Positions 1-8,727 of a stretch of 64,000 bases of DNA are shown one piece after another. Below the pieces are notes generated by a model, which saw only the letters and a program-made list of their open reading frames with translations, ran no database searches and was not told where the DNA came from. This DNA is from Catalimonadaceae bacterium JC749 (GTDB lineage Bacteria; Bacteroidota; Bacteroidia; Cytophagales; Cyclobacteriaceae). Position numbers and translations under genes: made by a program. The DNA lies in the NCBI GenBank assembly GCA_021730635.1, contig JAJNNC010000017.1, positions 86,952 through 150,951 of the forward strand. Reading direction: 5' to 3'. Positions within the stretch are counted from its first letter, which is position 1; every line of letters starts with the position of its first letter.

Positions 1-1
1 C

Positions 2-1228
2 GTTACCTTTGACAACAGTTTCTACTTTTCTCTGAACCTGGGTGATAGAATTCGTGTGCTGGAGATGACTGCCACCAACGCATTTCCTCAGGGGTCTACC
101 ATTGCCAAAGTATATGCCAATAACAAACTTTTTGATTTTCAATCTTACAGTATCAACAATCTGGACTACAGTCTGATAGAGAGTACAGATCTACTGGTGC
201 TCAATGAACTGGGAAATACAGGCAACGACGCCAACCTGGCGGTGATTCCTTACATTCAGGATTTTCTTTCCAACGGCGGGCATATATTGTATATTCCTCC
301 TGCCAATGGTAATCTGGTGTTTTTGAGGGAAATCACGGCGAATAATAATCTTACAGCCAGCCGGGTGAATCCTTCTAATGCAGTAGAAGCCAGCAGAACC
401 ACCTTGGCTAATCTGGATCTGGCCAATCCTTTCTTTGCCAGTATGTTCGAGGGAGAATCCAGTAATTTTGAGATGCCTACTGCCATCCGCCACATAGAGC
501 AGAATCTGCGGGGAGCTTCCCTGCTGGAATACAGAACCGGCGAACCTTATCTTTTATCGCTGAGTAAGTCTTATATTCGTACGGAGACTGCGGCTTCCGA
601 CCCGATTTTTGTTTTCAATACGCCGCTGCGGAGTGATTTTACCAGTTTGTATCGCCATGCGATCTTTGTGCCCATTATGTATCGCTTGGCCTCCATGAGT
701 AAGTCATTGAATAATAAGTTGTACTATTATGTAGATGAAGCGGCTATCACTTTGGAGACAGCTAATTTTAGCAACGCTCAGGTGGGTGAAAATACGGAAA
801 ATGGAGCCAGTGTCAATGAACGGTATCTTTACAAATTGCAAAAGGATCAGCAGGAAGTAGTACCTCTCCAGCGAGTTGTCGGGGGGCGATTGTTTCTGGA
901 GATTCCGCAGAATGTGGTGGAACCCGGCTTTTACAGCCTGTTTCCCATGGAAGAAAATGCTTCAGCCAGTAATCAGACCCAGGAGCCTCTGATTAATCTT
1001 GCTTTTGATGTGGAAAAGCAGGAATCATTGGTAGATCAGTATTCTGTAGAGGAATTGCAAAAGACATTTGATAACTCAGCAAACATTAAAATTTATGAAG
1101 CCGACGATGTGGATACTTTTTCTGAATTAATTCGAAAACAACAGACAGATGTTTCCCTGTGGAAGTATGCACTCTTATTGGCTTTGTTTTTTCTGCTTAC
1201 TGAAATCTTGCTAATCAGGTTCCTATAA
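2..1228 (+). CDS. BatA-domain membrane protein, 5' truncated by the window edge
   Basis: The reading frame is open from base 2 and reads directly into the window with no stop, so the true start lies upstream. The GTG at 56 is only the first possible start inside the window. The visible part is a soluble ectodomain of about 385 residues ending in one hydrophobic segment (around ALLLALFFLLTEILLIRFL) and a very short tail. This matches the C-terminal part of Bacteroidota BatA-like proteins, which have two N-terminal membrane helices, a periplasmic region and a last helix. The sequence shows no metal-binding or catalytic motif. The dihydroorotase homologue starts 2 bases after the stop, so the two are probably co-transcribed. 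Function is unknown beyond an envelope location. The family assignment is by overall architecture and is moderately sure. Confidence 0.7.
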   Translation, partial: VTFDNSFYFSLNLGDRIRVLEMTATNAFPQGSTIAKVYANNKLFDFQSYSINNLDYSLIESTDLLVLNELGNTGNDANLAVIPYIQDFLSNGGHILYIPPANGNLVFLREITANNNLTASRVNPSNAVEASRTTLANLDLANPFFASMFEGESSNFEMPTAIRHIEQNLRGASLLEYRTGEPYLLSLSKSYIRTETAASDPIFVFNTPLRSDFTSLYRHAIFVPIMYRLASMSKSLNNKLYYYVDEAAITLETANFSNAQVGENTENGASVNERYLYKLQKDQQEVVPLQRVVGGRLFLEIPQNVVEPGFYSLFPMEENASASNQTQEPLINLAFDVEKQESLVDQYSVEELQKTFDNSANIKIYEADDVDTFSELIRKQQTDVSLWKYALLLALFFLLTEILLIRFL

Positions 1229-1230
1229 CG

Positions 1231-2547
1231 ATGGACATACTGTTAAAATCAGTTACAGTAATAGACAATGAAAGCCCTTTTCATTTGAAAAAGGCTGATA
1301 TTTTGATTAAAAAAGGCATGATTGCCCACATCGCCGATCCTGCGGATACGCCTGAACAGGATGGCGTAAAAGTGATAGAAGTGCAAGGTGCATATGTGTC
1401 GGCAGGATGGATGGACATGCAGGCAAATTTTAACGATCCGGGTCATGAATACAAGGAGGACCTGGAAAGCGGTTCTCTGGCCGCCGCTGCGGGTGGTTTT
1501 ACAGAAGTAGCCCTGATGCCCAACACACATCCCGTAGTACAAACCAAGAATGATATTCTCTATCTGAAGCGCAGAAGCGGGAGTCTGGTTCGCTTATATC
1601 CTATTGCTGCTGTTACAAAAGATGCGCAGGGAGAAGAGCTCACAGAAATGATAGACTTGCACCAGGCAGGTGCTGTGGCTTTCTCTGATGGTAGCCAACC
1701 CCTATGGCATACGCAGGTAATGCTGAAAGCACTTCAATATGTGCAGAAATTTGACGGGCTGCTCATCAGTCGCCCCGAAGATCAGTATTTAAATATGTTT
1801 GGCACCATGCATGAAGGTGTACAGAGTACACTCCTGGGTATGAAGGGAATGCCTACCCTGGCTGAAACGGTAGCCATTGAGCGCGATTTATCCCTGTTGG
1901 CTTACGTGATGGAGCTGACAATCGGCCAGCCACCCCGGCTCCACTTCAGTAACCTGTCGGCTGCCTCCTCCGTAGCCCTGATCCGAAAGGCCAAAGCCAT
2001 GGGATTGCCTGTGAGCTGTGATGTGGCAGCTCATCAGCTTTATTTTGATGAGACAGCCTTAGCCGATTTTGATACTCACTATAAGGTGAATCCTCCCTTC
2101 AGAACCGCAGAAGATATTCAGGCGCTGAAAGAAGGACTGCTGGATGATACCATCGATGTGATTGTGTCTGCCCATCAGCCACAGGATGAAGAGAGCAAGA
2201 AATGTGAATTTGATCAGGCTGCTTTTGGCATCACCGGTTTACAAACCTTCTTTCCGATTCTGGCCAGTATCCTGGGCGAAAATTTATCCTTAGAGCACCT
2301 GCTCAGGAAGATTACTGTTGCGCCAAGGGCTTTGTTGAAGTTACAGGTTCCTTCTATCAAAGTGGACGCGCCTGCAAACCTGACTGTGTTTCATCCTGAG
2401 CAGGTTTGGAAACTGGATCATACTACTAATTTTTCAAAATCGAAAAATAATCCTTTATTCGGGAAAGAATTGAAGGGTAAAGTGCTGGCTATATTTCATG
2501 AGCAGCAATCCTGGATGGGTTTATCATCATATGACAGAAGCCGCTAA
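1231..2547 (+). CDS. Dihydroorotase-like amidohydrolase lacking metal ligands (probable pseudoenzyme)
   Basis: The 438-residue protein has the length and fold pattern of class I dihydroorotase (pyrimidine synthesis, N-carbamoyl-aspartate to dihydroorotate). It keeps GGFTEVALMPNTHP, LHFSNLS, and FGITGLQTFFP near the C-terminal third. The hallmark DxHxHxRxPG is DMQANFNDPG here (residues 62-71), so both zinc-binding histidines are Q64 and N66. The catalytic TDH segment is SAH (residues 313-315), so the key Asp is Ala314. By family knowledge such proteins resemble the inactive PyrC' subunits that scaffold aspartate transcarbamoylase. An active PyrC should exist elsewhere in the genome. The gene lies 2 bases after the BatA-type gene and overlaps the following DUF4199 gene. 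Homology is sure; inactivity is inferred from the missing residues. Confidence 0.88.
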   Translation: MDILLKSVTVIDNESPFHLKKADILIKKGMIAHIADPADTPEQDGVKVIEVQGAYVSAGWMDMQANFNDPGHEYKEDLESGSLAAAAGGFTEVALMPNTHPVVQTKNDILYLKRRSGSLVRLYPIAAVTKDAQGEELTEMIDLHQAGAVAFSDGSQPLWHTQVMLKALQYVQKFDGLLISRPEDQYLNMFGTMHEGVQSTLLGMKGMPTLAETVAIERDLSLLAYVMELTIGQPPRLHFSNLSAASSVALIRKAKAMGLPVSCDVAAHQLYFDETALADFDTHYKVNPPFRTAEDIQALKEGLLDDTIDVIVSAHQPQDEESKKCEFDQAAFGITGLQTFFPILASILGENLSLEHLLRKITVAPRALLKLQVPSIKVDAPANLTVFHPEQVWKLDHTTNFSKSKNNPLFGKELKGKVLAIFHEQQSWMGLSSYDRSR

Positions 2548-3079
2548 GCAACCGTATCCATTACTGACTGTAGCTGTTAAATACGCCCTGGTAGGGACTG
2601 CACTTACCATTGTGCTGTTCTTTGTGTTGCTATTTTTTGATAAAAATCCTTTGGTCACCAATAACTGGGTCGATTTTCTGTTACTGCCTATATTTATTTT
2701 TTTCAGTATTAAGGAATATAAGAAATATTATAATCAAGGCACTCTTCATTTCTGGCAGGGAATGACCGTAGGATTTTTTACTTATTGCGGGATGGCTTTC
2801 GTTGTGGCTGTTTTTCTTTGGGGATATCTCTCCCTGGTAAGCCCTGCGCTGGTACAAGATTACATTACAGCCCGAACGGATCTTATCATGAGCAGTAAAG
2901 ACAACTTTATTACCCAGTTTGGTGAAGAAACCTACCGCAAAGTCCTGGCGGACGTACAGCTGGTCAGGGCCTCTGATATTGCTTTAGACGATTTTATGAA
3001 GAAACTTTTGGTAGGGTTATTCATCACTTCTGTAGTCTCTGTTCTGATGAGAAGATTGCCGGTTACAGAAAAAACATAG
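2531..3079 (+). CDS. DUF4199 family membrane protein
   Basis: A protein of about 182 residues with hydrophobic segments at roughly residues 14-36, 42-60, 72-95 and a final one near 155-170. A charged stretch of about 55 residues lies between helices 3 and 4. This is the usual DUF4199 pattern (four helices, long loop before the last). The ATG at 2531 is chosen because it places the first helix close to the N-terminus. An ATG at 2498 in the same frame would add 11 residues and lengthen the overlap with the dihydroorotase-like gene. With the chosen start the overlap is 17 bases, which suggests translational coupling. A second DUF4199 gene follows. No function is known for the family. Confidence 0.8.
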   Translation: MTEAAKQPYPLLTVAVKYALVGTALTIVLFFVLLFFDKNPLVTNNWVDFLLLPIFIFFSIKEYKKYYNQGTLHFWQGMTVGFFTYCGMAFVVAVFLWGYLSLVSPALVQDYITARTDLIMSSKDNFITQFGEETYRKVLADVQLVRASDIALDDFMKKLLVGLFITSVVSVLMRRLPVTEKT

Positions 3080-3211
3080 CCTTACAAAGTTATATTGAAG
3101 AGCAGTCGTCAGGTCTTACAGATCCTCCGTGAGAAGAATTTTAGCAGATACCGCCAGATTCTGCACGCTAAGTTTATATAAACCTTTATATTTATATCCT
3201 AAAAATCTATC

Positions 3212-3727
3212 ATGAATCACAACCTGAAATATGGGCTCCTTTTAGGGCTGATTAATGTGGTATTGTACCTGGCGCTCCTATTGATCGACTTTCATCTTCT
3301 GGTCAGTCCTTGGATCAGTTTCCTGATCCTGGTCATCGATATCATCGTTCTCTTTGTGGCTGGCTATGAGCTTAGAAACAAGCAGGGAGGCTATCTTACT
3401 TTCAAGGAGGCTTTTGTCTCTACCTTACTGGTATTTGCGATCGCAGGAGCTGTGAGTGTGGTTTATAACATTTTGATCTACAATGTTATTGCACCCGATG
3501 TGGCAGATACTTTACATACGGAAATTGTTGACCAAACAGCCAGCATGATGGAAAACATCGGCGCGGAAGATGAGGTGATAGATCAGACTGTTACGGAAAT
3601 GGAAGCGAATAATACTTATAGTGTGGGTAACCAGATCAAAGGTTTTTTTTATTCTTTAATCTTTGGGGTTATAATAGCGTTAATTATAGGAGCCATTATA
3701 AAGAAGAGAAAACCAGCATTTGAATAA
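3212..3727 (+). CDS. DUF4199 family membrane protein (second copy)
   Basis: A 171-residue protein with four predicted helices (about residues 6-27, 31-50, 68-92 and 142-164). An acidic loop between helices 3 and 4 is rich in D, E and T. The arrangement is the same as in the gene just upstream, from which it is separated by 132 bases without another ORF. Its TAA stop (3725-3727) shares a base with the ATG of the glycosyltransferase at 3727, so the two are translationally coupled. DUF4199 proteins often sit beside a GT2 enzyme in Bacteroidota, which hints at a membrane or polyprenyl-glycosylation role. That link is inference only. Confidence 0.8.
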   Translation: MNHNLKYGLLLGLINVVLYLALLLIDFHLLVSPWISFLILVIDIIVLFVAGYELRNKQGGYLTFKEAFVSTLLVFAIAGAVSVVYNILIYNVIAPDVADTLHTEIVDQTASMMENIGAEDEVIDQTVTEMEANNTYSVGNQIKGFFYSLIFGVIIALIIGAIIKKRKPAFE

Positions 3728-4716
3728 TGGATAGTTTACAGCGGAAAGATATTTCAGTAGTTGTTCCTCTCTATGATGAAGAAGATTCTCTGGTAGAATT
3801 ATGCCAGTGGATCAGCAGAGTCATGATGGAGCATAATTTTACCTATGAAATTATATTAGTGGACGATGGTAGCGATGATGCTTCCTGGCATATAATTACA
3901 CAGATTGCAGAGGATAATCCTTTTGTGAGAGGGATACGGCTCAACAGGAACTATGGTAAGTCCGCTGCTTTACAAACTGGCTTTTTGCATGCGTCAGGGG
4001 AAGTGGTCATCACCATGGATGCCGATCTGCAGGATAGTCCTGATGAAATTCCCGGTTTGTACAGCATGGTGACCGAAGAAGGTTATGACCTGGTTTCCGG
4101 TTGGAAGAAAAAGCGCTATGATCCTATCAGTAAGACCATTCCTTCCCGTTTGTTCAATTTTGTGACCCAGAAAATTTCAGGCGTAAAACTGCACGATTTT
4201 AACTGTGGATTGAAAGCCTACCGAAAGAAAGTGATCAAAACATTGGAAATATACGGAGAAATGCACCGCTATATTCCTTTGATAGCCAAACGCAATGGGT
4301 TTAATCATATCGGCGAAAAAGTAGTACAGCACCGCCCACGAAAATATGGAAAGACGAAGTTTGGCCTGGAACGTTTTATTTTTGGTTTTCTCGACCTGCT
4401 TTCCATCAGCTTTGTGTCCAAGTTCAAAAAAAGACCTATGCACTTCTTTGGTACCTTAGGTTCTTTTTGCTTTTTATTTGGTTTGGTTGTAACCATAGCG
4501 CTTATTGGTCAGAAAATATACAACATACAGCATCAGCTCACATACCGCAATGTGGTAGATCAACCCATGTTTTTCCTCGCTTTGGTGGCTGTCATTGTGG
4601 GGGTGCAACTGTTTATGGCTGGCTTCGTCGCAGAGATGATTACCATGAACTCCGGCAAAACCGATGATTATCTGATCACCGAAAAAGCAGGATACTCCGA
4701 AAATAAAGTAGTGTAA
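3727..4716 (+). CDS. GT2 glycosyltransferase, GtrB/DPM1-like, membrane anchored
   Basis: A 329-residue GT-A fold enzyme, probably transferring a sugar to a polyprenyl phosphate at the inner membrane. The N-terminal domain shows VVPLYDEEDSL at the start, VDDGSDD near residue 47 (nucleotide binding) and MDADLQDSPDE near residue 98 (metal-binding DxD). It then has the KKKRYDP...PSRLFN stretch and NCGLKAYR typical of the dolichyl-phosphate mannosyltransferase/GtrB/ArnC group. Two C-terminal hydrophobic segments (about residues 240-262 and 280-302) are the anchor usual for bactoprenol-type members. The start codon overlaps the preceding stop by one base. The donor sugar cannot be told from sequence. 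Confidence 0.9.
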   Translation: MDSLQRKDISVVVPLYDEEDSLVELCQWISRVMMEHNFTYEIILVDDGSDDASWHIITQIAEDNPFVRGIRLNRNYGKSAALQTGFLHASGEVVITMDADLQDSPDEIPGLYSMVTEEGYDLVSGWKKKRYDPISKTIPSRLFNFVTQKISGVKLHDFNCGLKAYRKKVIKTLEIYGEMHRYIPLIAKRNGFNHIGEKVVQHRPRKYGKTKFGLERFIFGFLDLLSISFVSKFKKRPMHFFGTLGSFCFLFGLVVTIALIGQKIYNIQHQLTYRNVVDQPMFFLALVAVIVGVQLFMAGFVAEMITMNSGKTDDYLITEKAGYSENKVV

Positions 4717-4756
4717 ATCTTTGCATGAAAGGTCTATCCGTATTACTGGCGTATGA

Positions 4757-4882
4757 GAGCATGTTCAAACTTTATCCTTTGGGCTGTAAAAGCCCTGTTA
4801 CAGGACCTGGCTTCCCCTATTTTTTGAATAATAGCTCCAGCTATTGTACAAAAACCAACAAAAACAAAATTTAAACATGCTC
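4757..4882 (+). mobile_element. 126-bp MITE-like element with TGA target duplication
   Basis: The ends are imperfect inverted repeats: GAGCATGTTCAAACTTT on the left and the reverse complement of GAGCATGTTTAAATTTT on the right (15 of 17 match). Each end is flanked by the triplet TGA (4754-4756 and 4883-4885). There is no ORF inside. Two small internal hairpins are present, GGGCT-GTAAA-AGCCC (4781-4795) and AATAGCT-CC-AGCTATT (about 4828-4843). A three-base TNA duplication is known for IS5-group (IS1031-type) transposons, so this may be a non-autonomous derivative. It fills most of the 374-base gap between the glycosyltransferase and the DUF4142 gene. No full-length parent is in this window. 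Confidence 0.6.
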
Positions 4883-5090
4883 TGAGGCAGACAAAAAATG
4901 GCATAGTAAATCTGTAAGTTTATGCTTACAATAGTTCATCAAGCTGTCCTCTTTCCTGAAAATTTCAATTGATTTTTGATCTAGATCGTTCTTAGGCTAT
5001 ACAGGGAAATCTTTCATCCTATATCTGTTGAGAATCAAACTTTTAGCGTTTAGATCTGTTTATGCTATAAAAACTAAAATTTTTTAAGCA

Positions 5091-5669
5091 ATGAAACCTA
5101 TTTTTTCGATCTTATTTTCATTTGTGATTATCACTTTTCTGTTTAGTTGTGGCTCCCAGAATGCAAATGAAGCCAATAACACAGAAGATTCGGTCATCCT
5201 TAACCAATCAGCAGAACAAATCACGGATGAAGAAACCGATACAGACATAAAAGATTTGATCTATCTCACCTTCATGAATAAAGAAATGCAAGCTGCTTTA
5301 GGAGAAGTCATAGAAACCAAAAGTACTTCCAGCGATGTACAAAGTTTTGCCACTGATCTTGTACAAAACAATAAAGAAATAAGTGCCAAGATTGAGGATT
5401 TGGCTGAAGCGGCAGAAATGCAGTTACCGGGAGGTTTAGAGGTGAAACAGCAGCAAAAAATAGACAGTATTATGCAGTTATCTCCGGAGGAATTGGATAA
5501 AGCTTTCATCAACCTGATACTGGAACAACAAAAAGAAAGTATAGAACTGTTACAGGAGCTGGCCTCCAATTCAGACAATACCATCATCAGAGGGCTGGCT
5601 TCTGAGATTGCGGATGCTGAAAGATCCCAGATAGAAAGGGCTGAGATTGTACAGCAAGAAACAATGTAA
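5091..5669 (+). CDS. DUF4142-type lipoprotein
   Basis: A 192-residue protein with a lipoprotein signal peptide ending in the lipobox LFSC (Cys20), followed by an Asn/Glu-rich linker. The mature part (about residues 55-190) is almost all helical: YLTFMNKEMQAALGEVIETK, then SSDVQSFATDLVQ, then NLILEQQKESIELLQELA. This is the ferritin-like DUF4142 pattern of two long antiparallel helices carrying an E/H-xx-S/A motif. DUF4142 proteins are envelope proteins of unclear role, sometimes linked to stress. A strong terminator follows at 5692-5724, so it appears to be a single-gene unit. A MITE-like element lies upstream. Confidence 0.75.
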   Translation: MKPIFSILFSFVIITFLFSCGSQNANEANNTEDSVILNQSAEQITDEETDTDIKDLIYLTFMNKEMQAALGEVIETKSTSSDVQSFATDLVQNNKEISAKIEDLAEAAEMQLPGGLEVKQQQKIDSIMQLSPEELDKAFINLILEQQKESIELLQELASNSDNTIIRGLASEIADAERSQIERAEIVQQETM

Positions 5670-5691
5670 TTTGCTTTTTGTGGTTGTTAAC

Positions 5692-5724
5692 AAGGCTGAC
5701 CCGACAGGGTTAGCCTTTTGTTTT
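5692..5724 (+). terminator. Rho-independent terminator after the DUF4142 gene
   Basis: An 11-bp stem AAGGCTGACCC (5692-5702) pairs with GGGTTAGCCTT (5707-5717), with one G-U pair and a GACA loop. It is followed by TTGTTTT. It begins 22 bases after the stop at 5669. Confidence 0.85.
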
Positions 5725-5777
5725 CCGTACTTTATTCATTGAATGTTGAGGAAAAACAGTGCATTACACAATTCTGT

Positions 5778-6377
5778 ATGATAGACAAACGAATCATATT
5801 AACGCTGTTACAAGCATTGATCGTAATGATGAACGGTTTTTCCCAGGCTATAAAAGATGAAGTGGAAGAATCTATTGCAGAGCAGGAAATGCCTGAAGCG
5901 GCATTAGCGTTACTGTCTCCTCTGCTAAATGAAGCATCAGCCATCCGTTTCTACCGTGAGACAGATAACCAACAGCGAAGCTACGAGTGTAAAATGATCT
6001 GGAGAGGAAACGATTACAGTATTGAATTTCATGAGGACGGATCTTTAATGGATATTGAGCAGTTAGTATCCTTTAGGTCACTTTCCCCGGTGTTGAGAGA
6101 AAAGATTAACAAGCATTTGTCTCAGGAATATCGTAGGTTCAAAATCAGAAAAGTGCAGAAGCAGTATTCAGCTGAGGAAACCAATGAGGCAGATAAGGAG
6201 GCCATAGAAGAATTTATGGAAAAAGATCAAGATGATCTCAGGATACGTTACGAAATTGAGGTAGATATTAAAAGTAGGGAGGCCGTAGGATCTTTTGAAA
6301 TGTTATGGGATGATGAAGGTAATTTTTTGGAGAAACGTAAAATCATTCGGCGATCCCTGGATAATCTGCTCTATTAA
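5778..6377 (+). CDS. Secreted hypothetical protein, possibly PepSY-like
   Basis: A 199-residue protein from the ATG at 5778. The frame also runs upstream to a TTG at 5718, but that codon lies in the terminator tail of the previous gene. Starting at 5778 gives a clean signal peptide (KRIILTLLQALIVMMNGFSQA). The mature part has paired strand-helix units: residues 50-100 (QQRSYECKMIWRGNDYSIEF) and 140-195 (LRIRYEIEVDIKSR then SFEMLWDDEGNFLEKRKI). This recalls PepSY-like/beta-lactamase-inhibitor-like periplasmic proteins, but no diagnostic motif is visible. The gene lies 36 bases before the DUF2490 gene and may share its transcript. Confidence 0.65.
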   Translation: MIDKRIILTLLQALIVMMNGFSQAIKDEVEESIAEQEMPEAALALLSPLLNEASAIRFYRETDNQQRSYECKMIWRGNDYSIEFHEDGSLMDIEQLVSFRSLSPVLREKINKHLSQEYRRFKIRKVQKQYSAEETNEADKEAIEEFMEKDQDDLRIRYEIEVDIKSREAVGSFEMLWDDEGNFLEKRKIIRRSLDNLLY

Positions 6378-6413
6378 ATGAATACACTTGCCTAATCAAC
6401 TACGTCCAGCAGG

Positions 6414-7106
6414 GTGAACAAAAGTATATTTTTTTTATTGGGATTATTCTTCTTTTTTGAAAGCACCTTTGCACAGAGAGGAATATTCTTACAATGGGAA
6501 CCGGAGTTTTCCTATACAAAGGATATTTCCGATCGTTGGTCATCTAACCTGAAATTAGCTCTGCGACAAAACTTTGCAGAACCCGGAAAGGAGGGAATGG
6601 TTAAAGATTACCAGATTGACTATGCACAACTGCAGGGGTTTGTAACCTATAGTTTATGGACAAGAACCAAACTAAGTATGGGTTACGGATTTAGGTTAGA
6701 AGACTTATTAGAAGCCTCTATAGGGAATGAACACCGTATCATGGAGCAGGTAGGCTTGGTCACTCATGTGGATGGTAAGCGATTGGCCCACCGTATCAGA
6801 GCAGAACAAAGATTTCGGGAAAATGGATTGATAAATCGCTGGCGTTACCGGATTTCTTATGATGCGCCTTTGAATGGCCTTCGTTTAGATCCTGGAGAAA
6901 AGTATCTAATATTTTCTAATGAACTTTTATTTTCTTTTAATGCGGCAGAGCAGGAAGGGGAGGATAGACTTTATGTGGGGCTGGGCTGGTATTTTAATGA
7001 TATGCGCAAACTGGAAACAGGGATTCAATATAGACTGGGAGCTATAGGAAGTGATAATTTAGAAAATGTCATCTGGTTGACTTCAGTCTATTATCTCAAC
7101 CATTAA
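6414..7106 (+). CDS. DUF2490 outer-membrane beta-barrel-like protein
   Basis: A 230-residue protein using GTG at 6414, the only start that includes the signal peptide (KSIFFLLGLFFFFESTFAQ). The mature chain is a series of alternating-residue beta strands rich in aromatic residues: GIFLQWEPEFSYTKDISDRW, TKLSMGYGFRLEDLL, HRIRAEQRFRENGLINRWRY, and a last strand NVIWLTSVYYLNH ending close to an aromatic. DUF2490 proteins are small outer-membrane barrels of unknown role in Bacteroidota. It is followed by a convergent histidine kinase after 48 bases. The family call rests on the RIRAEQRF...NRWRYR segment and the barrel pattern. Confidence 0.75.
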   Translation: MNKSIFFLLGLFFFFESTFAQRGIFLQWEPEFSYTKDISDRWSSNLKLALRQNFAEPGKEGMVKDYQIDYAQLQGFVTYSLWTRTKLSMGYGFRLEDLLEASIGNEHRIMEQVGLVTHVDGKRLAHRIRAEQRFRENGLINRWRYRISYDAPLNGLRLDPGEKYLIFSNELLFSFNAAEQEGEDRLYVGLGWYFNDMRKLETGIQYRLGAIGSDNLENVIWLTSVYYLNH

Positions 7107-7154
7107 CAAAATATATATTACGATAGCAAAGACTCTCTGCGTTTCTCCATAGTT

Positions 7155-8279
7155 TCAAACTTTTCGGTTAACTGCCTCTGTGGGAAAGGTAGGTAGATAT
7201 ACCCACATCTCAGTCCCGTGGTCAGGTCTGCTTTTAATTTTGATTTCTCCTCCTAACCTTTCAATATTGGATTTTACAATAAAGAGTCCTAAACCACTAC
7301 CTTGTGAACCTTGATTACCCCGGTAAAACATGTCAAATGCCCGATTTTGAACCTGCTTATCCATGCCTTGTCCGTTATCTTTAACTTTTATCTTTACTCC
7401 ATTTTTATACTTTCTGGCAGAGATTTTAGTAACAGCGTCATCAGTATTATTTTTTCGGTATTTGATACTGTTTTCTACAAGATTCTGAAGGATAGATCTG
7501 AATGTTTTTTCTTCTGTATTGAGTTCTATATCCCTGTTAGCAGAAATCAGTAATATCACTTGTCCCCGGCCAGGGTACCCCTCAAAACTTCTGACAACGT
7601 CCTCTATACATTCTCTGACATTAAAGTTAGAGTACGTAGGATTATTGTTGGAGGCAACACCAATTTCCAGTAATCCACTCAGAGTCCTTTCTAGTTTTTC
7701 AGTACTATTTTTGATTAAATTGAAATAATGCCTGTAAATCTCCACACTTTCTTTTTCCTGTTCAACTAAACCCAACAAGCCGGAAATAGAGGCCAAGGGA
7801 CCTTTGAGGTCGTGTGAAACTCTGTATACAAATGTCTTTAATTCTTTATTTTTCTGCTTTAGAGCGTCAGTAGCTAGCAATAGCTGTTTGATATCTTTAG
7901 CGATCAGTAAATATCCCGTAGAATTTTGATTGTTTTTTAGTACAGAAAGGGAAATAGATACAGGAAGGCTTTTTCTTTCTTTTAACTTAAACTGGGTCTC
8001 ACGATTATAGAGGTGTTCTTCAAACAAAATGTCCTCTAATAACCTGTTTAGAAATCTTTGCTGACTCTTAGGAAATAAAATATTAATAGGTTGCCCAATG
8101 AGATCAAATTGATTATGATGGAGTAACTGACATGTTTTGGCATTGACAAACTGAATGTTAAAATCATTATCAAAAATGATTAACATATCGACAATGCTTT
8201 TTAACAGACTATCAAGATAATCTCGATTAATAGAAGATTCGTTCAGTTTTTCATTTAAGAAGTCAGTTGTAGAAATCAT
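7155..8279 (-). CDS. PAS-domain sensor histidine kinase
   Basis: A 374-residue cytoplasmic kinase with no membrane segment. A PAS domain spans about residues 15-130 (LLKSIVDMLIIFDNDFNIQFVN at its start). A short coiled coil leads into the HisKA dimerisation helix with phospho-accepting His in RVSHDLKGPLASISG (near residue 165). The HATPase domain has an N box (LVENSIKYRKN), G1 (VKDNGQGMD), F region (FDMFYRG) and G2 (GSGLGLFIVK). The ATG at 8279 is preferred because the frame extends only to a TTG at 8303, which sits inside a candidate promoter element (8301-8308). No response regulator is adjacent, so it is an orphan. The stand-alone regulators at 20786 and 23009 are possible partners, but this is speculation. 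Confidence 0.88.
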   Translation of the reverse strand: MISTTDFLNEKLNESSINRDYLDSLLKSIVDMLIIFDNDFNIQFVNAKTCQLLHHNQFDLIGQPINILFPKSQQRFLNRLLEDILFEEHLYNRETQFKLKERKSLPVSISLSVLKNNQNSTGYLLIAKDIKQLLLATDALKQKNKELKTFVYRVSHDLKGPLASISGLLGLVEQEKESVEIYRHYFNLIKNSTEKLERTLSGLLEIGVASNNNPTYSNFNVRECIEDVVRSFEGYPGRGQVILLISANRDIELNTEEKTFRSILQNLVENSIKYRKNNTDDAVTKISARKYKNGVKIKVKDNGQGMDKQVQNRAFDMFYRGNQGSQGSGLGLFIVKSNIERLGGEIKIKSRPDHGTEMWVYLPTFPTEAVNRKV

Positions 8280-8300
8280 ATTATACTGATTTATTTTTAA

Positions 8301-8308
8301 CAAAAATA
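8301..8308 (-). promoter_or_regulatory. Candidate Bacteroidota -7 element for the PAS kinase
   Basis: On the minus strand the sequence reads TATTTTTG, an exact match to TAnnTTTG, 21 bases before the ATG at 8279. No clear TTTG at -33 is visible. The site argues against a start at 8303. Confidence 0.4.
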
Positions 8309-8706
8309 TAAATGCTTTTTGTATTATATAATAAATAAATTATACTTTTATTACTTAAAGATTTTTTTAGTTAAATTAACTGTTGATTGATTTAAAAAAC
8401 ATTATACGTAGTGCTATGATTTTCTATTTCGATAAAAAAAAGAGGATTATAACATAGGCAGGAGTGGGCAAAAAAAATAGTATCTAACAGGATAAATACA
8501 TGAAAAGTCATATTAAGGCGTGAAATGATTCAAAAAATAGTTGATTTTTGATGAAGAAATTGCGCAGGCATAGAAAGTAAAAAGGTAGGAAAAGAGAAGT
8601 AAGCGGGTTTTAAACTATCATTGATGATATTTTAAGGCTTAAATAATACATACAAAATCAAGCCTTGGTTTCAGCCAACTATAGTTTTAACACCATATTC
8701 TCTAAG
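8309..8706. other. Intergenic region between divergent genes
   Basis: About 400 bases of very AT-rich sequence with no ORF of note and no recognisable RNA gene. It separates the divergent kinase and FN3 lipoprotein genes and should hold both promoters. A hairpin at its right end is listed separately. Confidence 0.5.
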
Positions 8707-8727
8707 TTTAGGATGTAAAATCCTAAA
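8707..8727 (+). promoter_or_regulatory. Perfect hairpin/palindrome abutting the FN3 lipoprotein start codon
   Basis: TTTAGGAT (8707-8714) pairs perfectly with ATCCTAAA (8720-8727) around a GTAAA loop, ending 3 bases before the ATG at 8731. It sits where a ribosome would bind, so it could act as an RNA hairpin limiting translation or as a DNA operator. No U tract follows, so it is not a terminator on the plus strand. Confidence 0.4.
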
